Part shown: positions 46,264 through 58,261 of the stretch, in pieces
Position numbering within the stretch: position 1 is the stretch's first letter
Layout: each line of letters opens with the position of its first letter
Source of the DNA: Rhyacichthys aspro
Taxonomy: Eukaryota > Chordata > Actinopteri > Gobiiformes > Rhyacichthyidae
Length of the DNA stretch: 64,000 nucleotides
NCBI GenBank assembly: GCA_036850595.1
Contig: CM072159.1
Span: 28,936,280-29,000,279, forward strand
Reading direction: 5' to 3'
Program-made: the position numbers and the translations under genes
The notes under the pieces: generated by a model
The model's database searches: none
Told to the model about the DNA's origin: nothing
The model's input: only the letters and a program-made list of their open reading frames with translations

Positions 46264-46350
46264 ACACTCAGGGGGACCTCAGTGGCTCACCTGGTACATA
46301 ACACATACCTAAGTGTTATCGGATTATGCGCTCAATATTATTCCCGTCTG
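46264..46350 (+). repeat. tRNA-derived SINE head fragment
   Basis: CTCAGTGGCTCACCTGGTACATA matches the A-box start of a fish SINE family (AGTGGCTCACCTGGTAGAG). The B box is not clearly preserved. A similar head occurs at 2056. Confidence 0.45.
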
Positions 46351-47439
46351 TCTACACTGTAATCATCAAACTCAGTCCCAATCTTGAAACTTAAAAAGGA
46401 CAAATGTAGAAAAAAGAGCTCCTGCTTTGTAGACTTAGCAGACGGAGCAAAAAGGATCCAGGAATATGAGATATAATGTAGAAAACCAAGCAGAGGAGGA
46501 GGATGTGTGTTGACAGCTGCCATGTCCACTGTCCTCAGGTCATTAAGACGGAGAGACCTCTGTGTTGAGAGGATGATCTTAGAGCTGCAGAAACACACAT
46601 GAGCTGAGGCCAACCTGTCCAGCACAGCCCAGGACAGAGAGGAGACCACCCAGACAGCCCCTGGACAAACCTGAGGAGCTCTGTCAGAAGTTTCATTGGA
46701 CAAATATCTCTCCACTTATGTCTGTCTTACTCATAAATAATCACCAAGAGCTCTTAATGCAGTTTATCACTCTGCCCTTTGCTTTATTTCAGGAGAAAAC
46801 CATAAATGCTCTCTGATAAAGTTGGATGGACTTTATTCACAGCCAAAGGAGGAAACACATTGCTATCTGTTTGTTTGATTTGAATAAAGTCTGTGTAATA
46901 ATGTCAACATGCATTTAGCTAATGCAGTTCATGTAATGGAGCTATAAGGCAGACCATGTTATAGCCTAAATGCTTGTATAAATTTCCCTTATTGTGTGTA
47001 TATCTGAATAAAGCTTGTATCTTTTATATCATATTGTGAAATATTTGCACTTAATTGTAAATGTAAATAGTGTGTTCATGAAAAAGAGAGTCCTGTTAAA
47101 ATAAAGACATTAAATTAGTAAAAAGGCAATCTGGAGAACAAGCTGTAAGTGTTGTGTGTGGACAACTGCTCGTGTGTGTGAACATATCTGCTGTCAAAGT
47201 GATACCATTTTATTGGAGAGTGTAACAAGAACATAATCTATAGGAGGGTGCAAGGTGTGTGTCTGTGGACGTGGGCGGGCGACGGTTTGTGCCTCGAGTT
47301 TTCTTGTCTTTTTTTCCAGTGCGTGCAAAGAACGGAAAGAAAAAAAAACAAACCCTACATTTAAAGAATATGATCACGTGACCCGTCCTGTTTCTGCACG
47401 CCTGCTTTCTCTTTCCTCGTTTTTTTCCCGCCCTCCGAG

Positions 47440-47780
47440 TGCAAATCTCTCTCGGTGGCATCAGCAGCAGAAGCGGCGGCGGCGGCAGTGACATTTGGGA
47501 GCAATTTTTGAAGTGCGCCCGCAAAGGTTGTCAAGGGATTAATCTCATCTCACGCTGGGGCGCAGAAAAAAACGCCTTCCTCCGAGAATTAAACACAATT
47601 TACCCATCAAGACGAGTCTTTCAGGATGGGAGACAAGCATAAATAATATCTCCTCGGTCCAGATTTGCTAATTTACAAGCTTAGCATCCCCAAATGTTAT
47701 TAGCAGCAGTGACGAGGTTAGCAGAAGGCGCTGTAGGGAATGATTTGTTATCCGGGCGAGCAGCAGCTGGAGCGATAGGA
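47440..47780. promoter_or_regulatory. possible enhancer-like island
   Basis: Starts in a CGG-rich tract, then GGGATTAATCTCATC, GAATTAAACACAATTTACCC, CATAAATAATATC, GCTAATTTACAAGCTTAGC and GTTATTAGCAGC. Long, repeat-free and motif-dense, with a sharp contrast to the neighbouring simple sequence. One of the best enhancer candidates downstream of sox5; untested. Confidence 0.35.
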
Positions 47781-49241
47781 AAAAAAAAAAAAAACACATA
47801 CCTGACACCCACCGTCCCATCCCAACCCCCCTTCTACCTTGCTACTATACGACTCTGGGACTGCGCACACCTCGGGCTGGCACACGGCGAACTTGGCAGC
47901 CCCCTTGCTGCCTGCCGCTAACGTTCTTATCCACTGCTCCCATTCTCATGTGTTTTCAGTCTCCCCTTTCTCCCCTCTCTATCTCTCTCTTATATTTATT
48001 TTCTCTGTTTTTTTGTTTTTTTTACCCTCGCTTCCTCTCCCTTCTGTATCACTCTTTCTCTTCCCACTTGCTCTCGAGGCTCCAAACATCAAATAGAACA
48101 TTTGGGCAACCGTTGTCATCTTGGCAAGTGTTGAAGTAGCTCTCGTCTGCAATAGGGAGAGGGAAGTTAGTCCTTTTAGATATTCAGCGCCTCTTTACAT
48201 ATCAGTCAAAGAGAATACAGATGTCTCTATGCCGCGTCCAAAAAATATGTTTGTCGTCTTCTGAAGATCTATATCTGCGCCGGCTTTGCTCGGCCGACGT
48301 CAGTCACGACACAAACCAGTGCTCGGGCCAAGTTTAGTGCAGTTTGCCTGATTAACTTTAAGTGTGTTTCACTGCAGGTTCTCGCCACCTTTTTGACTTT
48401 ATTTGGATGTTGTTTCCCCTTTTTGTCATTAAGATTTGTCACAGAGGTGTAACAGAGGTACGTGTTGCCCCAATCAACCGCCAAGTCTCATGAAAATTAT
48501 GTGTGAGAGTGGCAGTACAAAAAAATAAAAAAAAATGAATAGTACGTTCATCACACATATTGATTCACTAATTAGCTCCATGCAGTTATAGAAACACAAT
48601 CATGTTTCAGGATTTGTGCCCTCTAAAGGACTGTAGGACCAACTGCAGATGCTACAGATTCAGTTGTATCTAATAAATGTGTCTGGTAAACCGTTGTGAT
48701 CAGATTAAAAGACTTTATTTCTGAGTGTAACACAAGAGCAACATCTGGGTGACCATAAACCATGGCATTAACCTGTTCACGAGTCCAGGAAAACTCAAGG
48801 CCTTTTATTTAGGCTAACTCTGTTGCAAGTTTGTTTGACAACTATCAAACTGACAACAACAACAAGAAAGATTTTCTTTGTTTTAGATGACAAAGAAAAA
48901 ACCCCACACAAGATTATAAAAATTGTAAAAAAGTGTTATCTAAGACTTTTAAAGGCATTGTGAAAAGCATAAAGCTGAACCCTGAACATGTAAAAGAAAC
49001 CTGTTCAACCATTACTCTGACTTTTGATACTCAAATGACATTACTTATTTACTTATTACTTACTTATTTACTCAATTTGAATTATTTTAATGTCAAGTGT
49101 GCTTTACAACCGTGATCGCAGGATTAAATTTTTTTTAAGTAATTAATAATAGTGTTGTGTTGTGATGTTTTGTTTTGTTTTTTCTTTGTTGTGCATGACC
49201 TACACAGCTACTTATATTAGATTCAGTTTCTCATACACTTT

Positions 49242-49273
49242 AACTTGAGACAGGACACCTCCTGTCTCAAGTT
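49242..49273. repeat. perfect 14-bp inverted repeat with 4-nt loop
   Basis: Left arm AACTTGAGACAGGA (49242-49255), loop CACC, right arm its exact reverse complement (49260-49273). No TTTT terminator or gene next to it. Confidence 0.9.
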
Positions 49274-49302
49274 TGGGCGGTGGATGGGACATCAACCCCA
49301 GA

Positions 49303-49326
49303 AGTTTCCCTCAGGGGATCAAAGTT
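49303..49326 (+). repeat. possible LINE 3'-tail remnant
   Basis: AGTTTCCCTCAGGGGATCAA resembles the TTTCCCTCGGGGATCAATAAAGT end seen on several fish non-LTR elements. Too short to be sure. Confidence 0.35.
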
Positions 49327-51609
49327 TACACTGAATTTGACTCACACTCCTGTCAAGCTCCACTTTGTACTACTGCTAGAACAAGAAGTGGTAACATAAA
49401 AACAAATGCATTAACACACAGTTCAGAGCATTAAAGTATTGTTTTATATTGTTACAAATTTATTGTTGTTCTCTTAAATTGTTCAGTTATCAAATATTTG
49501 TTTCCAAATACTAACATTTGAACAGACAATTTAGCTTGTCCTCATGGGCTAATGGATTTGTGTTTGTAAAGCGTTTAACTCACATATTAAACATGATCAT
49601 TAAAAACACAAGAAACTATGACGTGGATGGATTTCAAACGTTATACTTGCATGTATTTATAATGTATATATGTTTTCAGCCTGAACAAAAATAGTAGTTA
49701 AAGTTCATTCTATGACTCCATGCTTTTGAATAGATTTGATTTGGAAATGATGATATATCTCATTGACAGAGGCAGACATAGATGGATTCCTGCTGGGACA
49801 AATTACCACAAACATCCCTGAATCTCTGTGTAAAAGCACCTTTTGTAAATAAGCAGGCGCCTCCTGAATTTGGACTAAGCCGACGAGAAGCGAGCACCTT
49901 AAATCTGACGTGGCTGTTGTTGTGCGTGAGACGGCTGGTGCGCCTTTGTGCGGGCATGTAGGTGTAGGTATATGTGTGTGGGGTATTTTGATCTGCACTC
50001 GCTGTTTATCTTCCAGAAACAGGAGTCTCCCGTCACTCCAGCCCTTTCTGATCCTGACAGATGAGTTCAACCCCGGCCCGCAGCCTCCGAGGAGAACGGC
50101 AGCAAGACACAAGGGAAAACCGGCGTGAGGAGGGGGCACCAGAATGAGACGCGTAAGTATAGGAAACAGAAATAGGAAAGAGAAGGAGGGAAATGAAAAA
50201 TACACACATACAGAGACAGAGAGGTGAAGAAAGAGACAGACGGAGGAGAAAAGAGGCAGCGCTTAGCCTCACCTGCCAGTCTGTGTTAGCTGGGATGAGT
50301 GCCCCGCTTTTGGGAGCTTAGTGTCAAAGGTGGGACTGCGGGGCTCGGCTGACGTCTGTGTGGGTGAGGGTGGGTGTCTTCGTGCCCAGTAGGGGTTCCC
50401 CTGCACGTTTCTTCTCACTTCACCTTCTCCGCTGCCTCTAAAACTAAGGCTGATGAATGTGAGGGTAATAATGTACAAGGGTCTGGATTGTTCCAACACT
50501 AAATGAATGATATGTGGCACTCTATCCACGTGAACATCTTTATAAAACAGACTTTTGAATCAGTTAAACAGGGAGTATGTAATTATTTTTAATGCATGTG
50601 AAAGAAAGAACAGTTTAATCACCTAATAGCATATTGTATTAGGTTAGTTCATGTCATCTTGGCTTTATTATCAAGGATTTTAATAGATGAGAATTTTCAG
50701 ATTCGGCCAATCACAGCTCACTTCCGGAAAAAGGAGCGCTCCCATTGGTCGACTCTGATGTCAATAAGGAAGTAATGGCTACTGATAAAACTGAGAAAGT
50801 GTATATTCAGCACTGAATATGTCTTTTTTTACAGAGAAATAGCTCAAAAAAGACAAACATACAGAGAAAAGGGATGCAACAAAGATAAATATGGTCAGTT
50901 CAATCACATAATGTTTGATGAGGCGTTCTGAAGCTAAAGTCCGAGCCAAAAGTGTACAGACAGCTCAAATTTTTTGTTTGGTGTAATGCATTACAAGTAT
51001 TTTGTGTGTTAAATTGCATCATCAGGTTCAATCAATTATGAACTATACTTACTACATGTTTCCTTGTAATATTTAAAGCTGCAATAATGACAGGAGGCTT
51101 TACAGAACACACTTTGACTCAAAATGGACTGATCTAAACTAAGAGTGTATGGTCAAGTTACATTTGCACAGATTGGACATCCTTCAGTTTTACCCTCTTA
51201 CCCTTTTTGTGCATTTGTGCTTTTAATGTGAGTTAAATGGCTGCAGGACAAACACAAGATAAAGAAACTAATTATTCCAAAATGGCACAATAATATTTAA
51301 ATATGTTTGTGTGGATATGTCCTGTGTCTATGGAAAAGAAGAAGCTAGAGGTTACCAAGTATTGCATTATTACTCTATTATGAATTTGTTGAATACATTT
51401 TACTGTCTGTTTTTTGTCTGTCAGTTTGTTTCTGTCCATTTTTATACTGCGTATTGTTAGCTCCGTTCTTTGGTTTAGAGTGTACTCAAGCTACAATAAA
51501 GAGGGACAGAAATAGCCTTCTCCAGCTTTGAATGTAACAGGTATTAATAAAAAGAATATATGAAAAAGAGTGAATAACCATGGACTCATTATTAGGGTTT
51601 CTTTTTAGA

Positions 51610-52010
51610 GGTAGGAAATAAAGATACTGTTGCCCCATTGTTACCTTTAGGTGAGCCCACTCCTCGCTGGGTTCACTTCGGTCTGTGATTATGTGTCAAC
51701 TGGTGGCCTGGGACCAGAAAGCAGCTCACCTGGCTCACAGCAACAATGAACTCTGGGAAAATTCACCAGTTCTTCTATTAAACTAAGCCCGGCTGTATCT
51801 CAAATTAAAGGCCCCATTACAATCTGTACATGTATTTTCTATTCCACGGAAAACAAAACCTTTCACCTCCAATTAGCACCTTTTCACTTTTCCGCAGGCT
51901 ACAGCAGCCCTATTATTGTGGCCTCAGTATTTGGCCTATTATCCACCGCTCTCACCTCCAATGCATGCATTCAGTCCAGGCACAAAGGCACAAAGGGTAA
52001 ATGAATGAGC
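51610..52010. promoter_or_regulatory. possible enhancer-like island with four SOX cores
   Basis: CCATTGTT at 51635-51642, AACAATGA at 51742-51749, ACAAT at 51819-51823 and ATTGT at 51915-51919, together with CAAATTAAAGG, CCAATTAGC and paired GGCCTATTA-type strings, in repeat-free sequence. A reasonable SOX-responsive enhancer candidate 25 kb past the sox5 stop; inference only. Confidence 0.36.
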
Positions 52011-52469
52011 ACTGGATGGAAAATTAAACATTCACACCTCTCTGACCCTGAGGGCCCACCCCTGCTAACAACGCCAGACCTACGACTTTTCTCTTTTCAC
52101 ATAGGATCTTTTTATCAGCTGCAACTCGAAATGCCCCTTTTGTTACTTTAGGTACATTATAACACGAACTGTAAGCTCATATCTAAAGGCAATGATACAG
52201 TGAATGTTATAGACTTCTGTGTATGTTCAGTCAAAGCTCAGGGGATGTTTTTCTGTTTCTCTCAATGGCGGGAGTGGTTCATTGTTTGTGAAGCCCTTTT
52301 TGTCACATTCTATACAAACTAAAATGAATTGCCTGCTAGTAAGAAACCTGAAGTCCCACTGATCTGAGGAGGCGCAGGAGGTGCTACAGAGCATCAAACT
52401 ACAGAAGACTGCTGTTGTAGCTGCGGAGGTGGCATCAAGTCTGGTGAAGATGGAGACTGAACAAGCTGA

Positions 52470-52608
52470 TTCCTTCATTCATCTACTACCGCTCTCCCAT
52501 TGGGGTTGCTGGTGGCTGGAGCCTATCCCAGCAGCTGTTGGCCTGAGACGGGGTAGTCACAAGGCTGACATTTAGACACAGGCATTGACAGACAACCATC
52601 TACTCTCA
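52470..52608 (-). mobile_element. SINE 3' half, minus strand
   Basis: The plus strand reads GGCTGGAGCCTATCCCAGCA then GGCCTGAGACGGGGTA and GTCACAAGGCTGACA, the reverse complement of the tail of the common fish SINE (TACCCCGCC...GCTGGGATAGGCTCCAGCC). It ends just before the fold-back repeat at 52615. Confidence 0.65.
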
Positions 52609-52614
52609 ACAAAA

Positions 52615-52845
52615 GGTTTTCTGACAAGGCGTAGGTTTGAGGTGAAGACGTTTCATCCCTCATCCAAGGGACTTTGTCAGTTCTGAGTTCAACTGGTAAA
52701 AAAGCTGAGATATATATCCCTCAGAGGGAGGATTTAGCCTGACACTACAGTGATTGGACAAGGCTAGACTGGTTTTTATCTTGTCCAATCACAGTAGTTT
52801 CAGGCTTCACCTCAAACCCATGTCCAGATGCCTCGTCAGAAAACC
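52615..52845. repeat. nested fold-back repeat (MITE-like)
   Basis: Outer arms 52615-52647 (GGTTTTCTGACAAGGCGTAG...) and 52805-52845 are inverted copies with an 8-nt length difference. Inner arms 52737-52762 (GCCTGACACTACAGTGATTG...) and 52780-52805 pair at 24 of 26 positions around a 17-nt loop. No target duplication identified. A degenerate relative of the right arm lies at 61115-61177. Confidence 0.75.
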
Positions 52846-53160
52846 TATCTTTGAATATGTCCTGCATGACTGAGAACCTGCACAGACATTCACTCTCAAC
52901 ATTCATCATTTAGATTCACCAGTTTAAAGTGCCCCTCTTGGATGATGAGGTCTGGACACACAAACTCCAAGACCAAGAGTCAGTCGAGCTGGTCGAGGAT
53001 CACAACCTTCTTGATTTGAGGCAGGAGCACTGAGCAGTCAAAAAATCTGTTGTTGGACTGGAACTGGACTAAGGCAGAGATAAAGATAGTGGACAAAATT
53101 AATGCTAACCCTGACAACAACAACTACACATTTTTTAGATGTGAAGATATGAAAAATGCA
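52846..53160. other. short non-coding stretch between repeats
   Basis: CATGACTGAGAACCTGCACAGA near 52865 resembles the continuation of the fold-back repeat family. The rest has no recognisable feature. Confidence 0.5.
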
Positions 53161-53285
53161 CAGAAGCAAGAAGGTCCTGGGTTTAACTCCTGGGCCAGAG
53201 CTTTCTGTGTGGAGTTAACATGTTCTCCTTGTGCTCGGGTGGGTTTTCTCCACTTTCCCTCACTAACACTGAAAAACATGCATTA
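53161..53285 (+). mobile_element. tRNA-derived SINE fragment, plus strand
   Basis: AGCAAGAAGGTCCTGGGTTT followed by AACTCCTGGGCC (B box 53180-53190), then CTTTCTGTGTGGAGTTAACA and TGTTCTCCTTGTGCTCGGGT. Same family as the copies at 42520, 52470, 62780 and 63105. The A-box half and the tail are missing. Confidence 0.72.
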
Positions 53286-54730
53286 GACCCATTTCTGTTA
53301 ACAATTCCTTTTAAAAAAAAAAAAAAGACATGCAAAAAAGATGGATTAAAAATTATGTTTGTGTGTGTAGTTGTTCAACCATGAATATTTTTATGTTTGT
53401 GTTTAATACATTTTGTCCATCTTTTCCTAAAACCCAACACCACATCTCTGTTAGCCTCCAAGACCACCTCCCTCCCTGCGTTTGCCCCTCTGCTCGTGCA
53501 CATCCCTCCAGATCATTTACCTGCGCCGTATCCCTCCCACTCAGCCGTCTCTTCTTCTTCTTCTCTTGCTCCTCGTGCCAATTCACAGGAGACCCCAGCG
53601 CTGCCCCGAGCTCCGCGTCGCTCTCCGTCTCCGTCGGCCACAAACACAGTCACCACCTCAACAACCAGCGGGCCATCTGCACACTTTGACTGCGCTGGTG
53701 TAGAGCCAACCACCTCACTGTTACACCATAACTTCAACAACCTTTTACACACGAACACTTCTACTCTTCTTCTTCTAAAGTAAGCAACAATGTGTGCAGC
53801 AGAAGGAGATTGTGTGTGTGTGTTTGTGTGGGTGTGAGTGTTTTCTTTTTTTTTTTTCTTTTTTTTTGTGCGCCTGGAGGAGATAACTGTAGCAGGAGAG
53901 CGCAAACACAGGAGGCCAATGTGATTCCAGCTTGTCTATTGAACTGGCGTAATTGGGAGCATGACCGTCGGTGTAGCGGCTGGAGCGCTATATGTCAGAC
54001 CGACTGCTTTTAGCGGCGCCTCGGCTCGTCTTTCTCCTCCCGCTCGGTGGCTTTACGTTGCCTATTCTCACCTCCTACCCTTTGCATCCGTGTGTTTTGC
54101 TGCTGAATGGGTCGGTAGCTCATTCTTTTCCTCGCCGAGAATCAACCGAGGGGGCTTTAAAGAACGTAACCGTATGTTAGGACCTCTCGCCCTGACCCGA
54201 CCCGCTCCTAAATGAGGAAAAAAAGCAGGTCTTTGTAGCGGCGCGTAAACAAGCTCTGAAGTTTCTCTCACAGAAACCTTGACTCGTGACCCTTTGTTGT
54301 CTGCTGTTTCAAAATGGAAGCGGTAAATGCAGAATAGATTTCACTGAAAGGAAACTCAAAGATGTTGATCGGCAAACAGGCCAAATTGTAACACCTCTTG
54401 TTCCTGATAGTTTATTAGTTTGTTGAAAAGCGCTAATGTTACGAGCCTACAGAAGCTCCGTCTTACTTGCCACCTAATCCATTTGCCCTTAAGTTTGCAC
54501 CCTTTTTCTTTCCAGTTTTCTTATTTACCTTTAACATCTCGCAGTAAAACCGTCCTCGTCTTTTTCGTGCGAGCAGCCGACACCCCCCTCCTTCACATTC
54601 TGTTTCTGTTTCTCAGATCCGTGACAGATAGATCGAGGACTACAGGGTTCACGGAGCGGAGGCTGTGAAAATCTCACCACACTTTTAATGACTTTTAATG
54701 AGATTCATAAAACATGCAGAAACTTGCCGG

Positions 54731-54749
54731 GAAAAAAAAAAAAAAAAAA
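54731..54749. repeat. poly(A) run
   Basis: About 18 consecutive A bases after CTTGCCGGG, followed by GA-rich sequence. It may be simple expansion rather than an insertion tail, as no retroelement body precedes it. Confidence 0.85.
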
Positions 54750-54789
54750 GAAGGGAGAGGGAGAAAAGAAACAGCACCGCCCGCCACCA

Positions 54790-55100
54790 AGCTGACAGCG
54801 AGCAGGCTTGACATTTGGCCTCTCGTAATTAGGGAAGTGCCAGATCCCGTCCCACTAAATCTCGGCTAAAAAATCATTATTCACGATGGTGTTGACTCCG
54901 CAATGTCCGACCCTTTTAAGCCTTTCCTTTTTGTGTCCCCTCACACCCCCTCCTCTCCTTTCTCCCCTGTAAATATCCCAGCCAAAATTACATTACAGTT
55001 TTGCGCTTGCCTCCCCCCCTTAATTGCTTGCCCTCCAAACACAATCTGCTTTGGCAATACATAAGATGGTATGTGAGTTAACAGCGACAGTGAGTTGGCA
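54790..55100. promoter_or_regulatory. possible enhancer-like island
   Basis: CTCGTAATTAGGG, AAATCATTATTCACG, CAAAATTACATTACAG, CCTTAATTGCTTGCC and CACAATCTGCTTTGGC in repeat-free sequence after a poly-A run. Homeodomain-rich; inferred. Confidence 0.33.
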
Positions 55101-57179
55101 GCCGGGTCCACGAAGAAAGGAGGCACTAAGACGAGGAGATAAAGTGCGGAGGAGAGCTGGAGAGGAGATGATCACACGCAGACGAGCAAAGGGAGCGGCA
55201 GACAGATGCCACCGGAGCGCGGCTGTCAGGCCGAACCGAGGCGGGAGGCACCGGAGGCGGGAGGTGGGACAGGAGCAGAGGGGAAGGTAAAGAGGATTAT
55301 GTCAGACTCTCGAGAATGAAGTGAAAAGGAAGAAGGTAATGGGGGCATAAAGGTAGTGAATGTGAAAGTTACAGGCACAGTTTGGTGTTTAATCTGGAAA
55401 GAGACAAGTGTATTGTGTGATAGATAATGCAACAAAGTGGAAGACATCTGTCTGAACTGTCCTGTCCTTGTACGGTTCTGTTCCTACAGCTGCTCAGACG
55501 GGACAAACTGAGCGCTGCTGGAGGAGAAGCATTTAGACATTTCTGATCTAAACTGATTTTGCCCGACATCAACATTACACACCTTCGCCACATCCACCTG
55601 TCTGGGAAAATTAAGGTGCAGTTTAGCAAAATAAGCAATGTCTGTTGTCCTAAAAATTGTGGGAAATCTCAGGCAGCTGACGAGGACCAATGGGCTGAGT
55701 AGACTGAGGCCCTGAGAGGTATTAGGCCAAAGAGAAGGACTTAGGATCGGCCTCAATAAGATTCTGGAAAACTGTTATTTGACTCAAGAGTGAGCACCTC
55801 CTGGATCAGTTCTATAAACCTAGTGGGGAACTAGAGAGAGCACGATAGTTTGCATTCACAGGTTTTTACTAGTTTTGCCCTTTTTGTTGCTTCTTTGTGG
55901 TATTCTTTGAGTTGGGAGCTGCTAAGATCTGTCCCATCTCTGTCCAACCACAGCAGAAGCCTGGGTCACTGCTGGACTTAAGCCAGACCTGTGCTTCCTT
56001 CAGTTTGGACTCTGCTGATGTCTTCATTTCAAAGATCATTCCTATTACAATATGTTAACTAATAATCAAACACAACAGGAATAATTACATACTTTTGGTT
56101 TAAGGTAAAAGGGAAACGAGAGAGAGTTTGCCTTTGACAGTAAAATGTGAATACAGACATTTTCTTGCACATCATCGTAAGCCACTTCCTACATTTTAAA
56201 ACTTTTGAAAGTAATAAATAAAGGAACAGTGGTGCTTCAAGGTTTATTGTCCAGTAGCTTTTAGCCTTGTGTCAGAGGAAGAATTCATGTTTTTATACGT
56301 GCAAGGTTTAGTTAGTTTAGTTTAGAGGACTTTCACTCATGTCCAACACTTCAGTACAATCAGGGAGGCACACTTTGGTCTTTCTGAGTAAAACAATAAG
56401 ATGGTAGCAAAGGTTTGTGGGGCAGAGCCGTGGGGTCTGTTTTTAATGAAACGACAGTGAGCAAAAGTGATTGTTTTAAGCAAATCTTCGAGTTAGAAAT
56501 GGTACTGCTGCAGAAGAAAACAAGCAGCCATTTAACTTTTATGTTTGATACACAGATTGACACATTTTATTTTATTCATTGGAGACCCTTCTTTTTCTGA
56601 TTTCATATTTTTCAGGTATGGTCACATTCACTCATTTAATCCCATTCTTTCCCAGTTTTCAAATGGATTCATAATGATGTACAATGTAATGTCAAAGATA
56701 TATTGAGACTAACTTGTTTCGGACCTTGAATGGCCATTCATTCACACAATTTGGCTTTTTTTTGCTTTGGATTCTTTCTTTACTCCGAGAGGTTGCAGCT
56801 TGTAGCAACAAAAAAAAACACGATTTAGTATCTGACAGCGTGTGTTTTAATGATTACTGACAGTGAAGCTGCTGCGGCTCAGGATTTGTTTACTTGTGTT
56901 TTTTTGTGTTTACGTGTTTTTATTAGGTCAAGAGAGATCCCTCAGGGTGCTCTTAAGTTTAGACTGGAGGAAGAGAGATCACGGTTAAAGACATGCAAAT
57001 GAAGATAAAAGAAGCAGGAATTATATCTATATACAAATAATAAAATTGTGATTAAGTTGACAATGACCCAGTTTGAGATGACAATGACCCAAGCCTGAGA
57101 AATTCTAGTTCATGCTGTTTGTATGATTGGTTTAAAGCCAGTGTAGTCAATCACACAAATCACTTACAAATCTGTTCTT

Positions 57180-57610
57180 TGATGCCACGCGGCGTGCTCC
57201 ATTATCCCACGGCGAGTATAAAGCCTGGCCACGAGCTAATTTTCTCCACTTTCAGAGAAGTTTAGACAAAGTTCCCTTCTTTTCTACTTGGAGTCTTGCC
57301 GAGAGAGCCCATCACAAAGCGTCGTCGGCTAATCTCGGAGATGGCAGAGAGGGGACGCGAGTTTGACAGGGGCTCGCTTCTTCCATAAGCCATTAACGCT
57401 AATCCTCGCCAGTGACGAGGAGGGGCAAGACGGCCTGTAAATATCAATAACAAATAGGAGATGTGCAAGTATTAGCGCACGAGACTGTCACCGCTGCCAC
57501 CACACCCTCATTGGGCCCACTTTGGCCCTTCGTGTCTCCGTCCTTTATCTGGCAGGGATTGGGCTGAAGTTAATCTCTCCAGCCGTTATGACAGTCAATT
57601 AGCGGGGAAG
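57180..57610. promoter_or_regulatory. possible enhancer-like island
   Basis: CCATTATCCC, GAGCTAATTTTC, GGCTAATCTCGG, GCCATTAACGCTAATCC, AATATCAATAACAAATAGG, GTTAATCTC and GTCAATTAGCGG within 430 bp, GC-balanced, with no simple repeats. One of the densest TAAT-motif blocks in the window. Confidence 0.37.
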
Positions 57611-58261
57611 AATATAACCGGACCGCTCGGGAGTGTGTGCGTACGACCGGGGTGTGTCCGTGACGAGCGTACGAGGAGTGGCGTCTGCGGAGAGATGTTC
57701 ACAATGACAAGTGCTTCTCTGTCCGCCCCCTGGAGAGCAGATGGGATATGAGCCTGCCAAAGGGAGAGAAGAAGAAGAAGAGAGGCTGTTGTGTGTGTGT
57801 CAGTCATGCATATGCACACACACATGAAGGAGAGGACACTTGGATTCGTGTGTGTGCATTTAGTGGAGCAGTGTTTGCCCATAGTTTCACGCACAGTTTG
57901 TACTTATAATAATCTTGTGAGGTTTGGGAAAGGATCTTTTCAAATGTGTTAAAAGACTCACAGAAAATAAAGCAGAGGAGTTCAACACACTTATATTTTT
58001 TACAATATTTATACGGTTTAAAGCTATCAAAGGCCACCGAAATAAGTCTATACACTGACTCATGTGTAATACTGGTATAATGACTCTAATAGTGAATGTT
58101 GTGATATGTGCCATGCTGAATTTGAGCCTAAAATTACCCTCAGAACAATGTCCTGCCTGAAATAAAGAGAATTTGTTAATAAGGCCCAGAGGTCTATATT
58201 TTATCCACATCGGTGTGCACAGTTCAAATGACTTTACATTGACTGCTAACACAGAGAGTAG

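Larger units (their letters stand above)
43448..52469. other. intergenic: no gene seen
   Basis: About 9 kb without a supportable gene. It holds enhancer-like blocks (45310-45500, 47440-47780, 51610-52010, and weaker 48100-48260 and 49780-49920), a SINE-like head at 46264-46350, a perfect hairpin (49242-49273) beside a LINE-tail-like string, and poly-A near 47779-47794. The 167-codon frame on the minus strand at 49705-50205 has no recognisable domain. 44200-45100, 46700-47100, 48480-49200 and 50540-51560 are A/T-rich with nothing notable. Confidence 0.7.
53286..58261. other. intergenic: no gene seen
   Basis: Contains T-rich (53846-53869) and poly-A (54731-54749) runs, enhancer-like blocks at 54790-55100 and 57180-57610, a GAA run near 57768-57782, and unexplained sequence at 55480-55800 that shares a 37-nt block with 60888-60924. 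56040-57120 and 57890-58250 are A/T-rich with nothing notable. Longer chance frames at 53330-53905 are low-complexity Ser/Leu/Pro. Confidence 0.7.

Noticed and set aside
49705..50205. Longest single reading frame in the window (minus strand, about 166 codons)
   Set aside because: It starts with a Phe/Ser/Leu low-complexity stretch, has no domain I recognise, and has no splice or promoter context. It looks like a chance frame in GC-richer DNA.
53330..53905. Several overlapping frames of 96-130 codons on both strands
   Set aside because: Ser/Pro/Leu- or Lys/Glu-rich low-complexity translation of C/T-rich sequence with GT and T runs; no domain.
55484..55756. 90-codon minus-strand frame
   Set aside because: No recognisable domain; it overlaps sequence shared with 60888-60924 that looks like a dispersed repeat.
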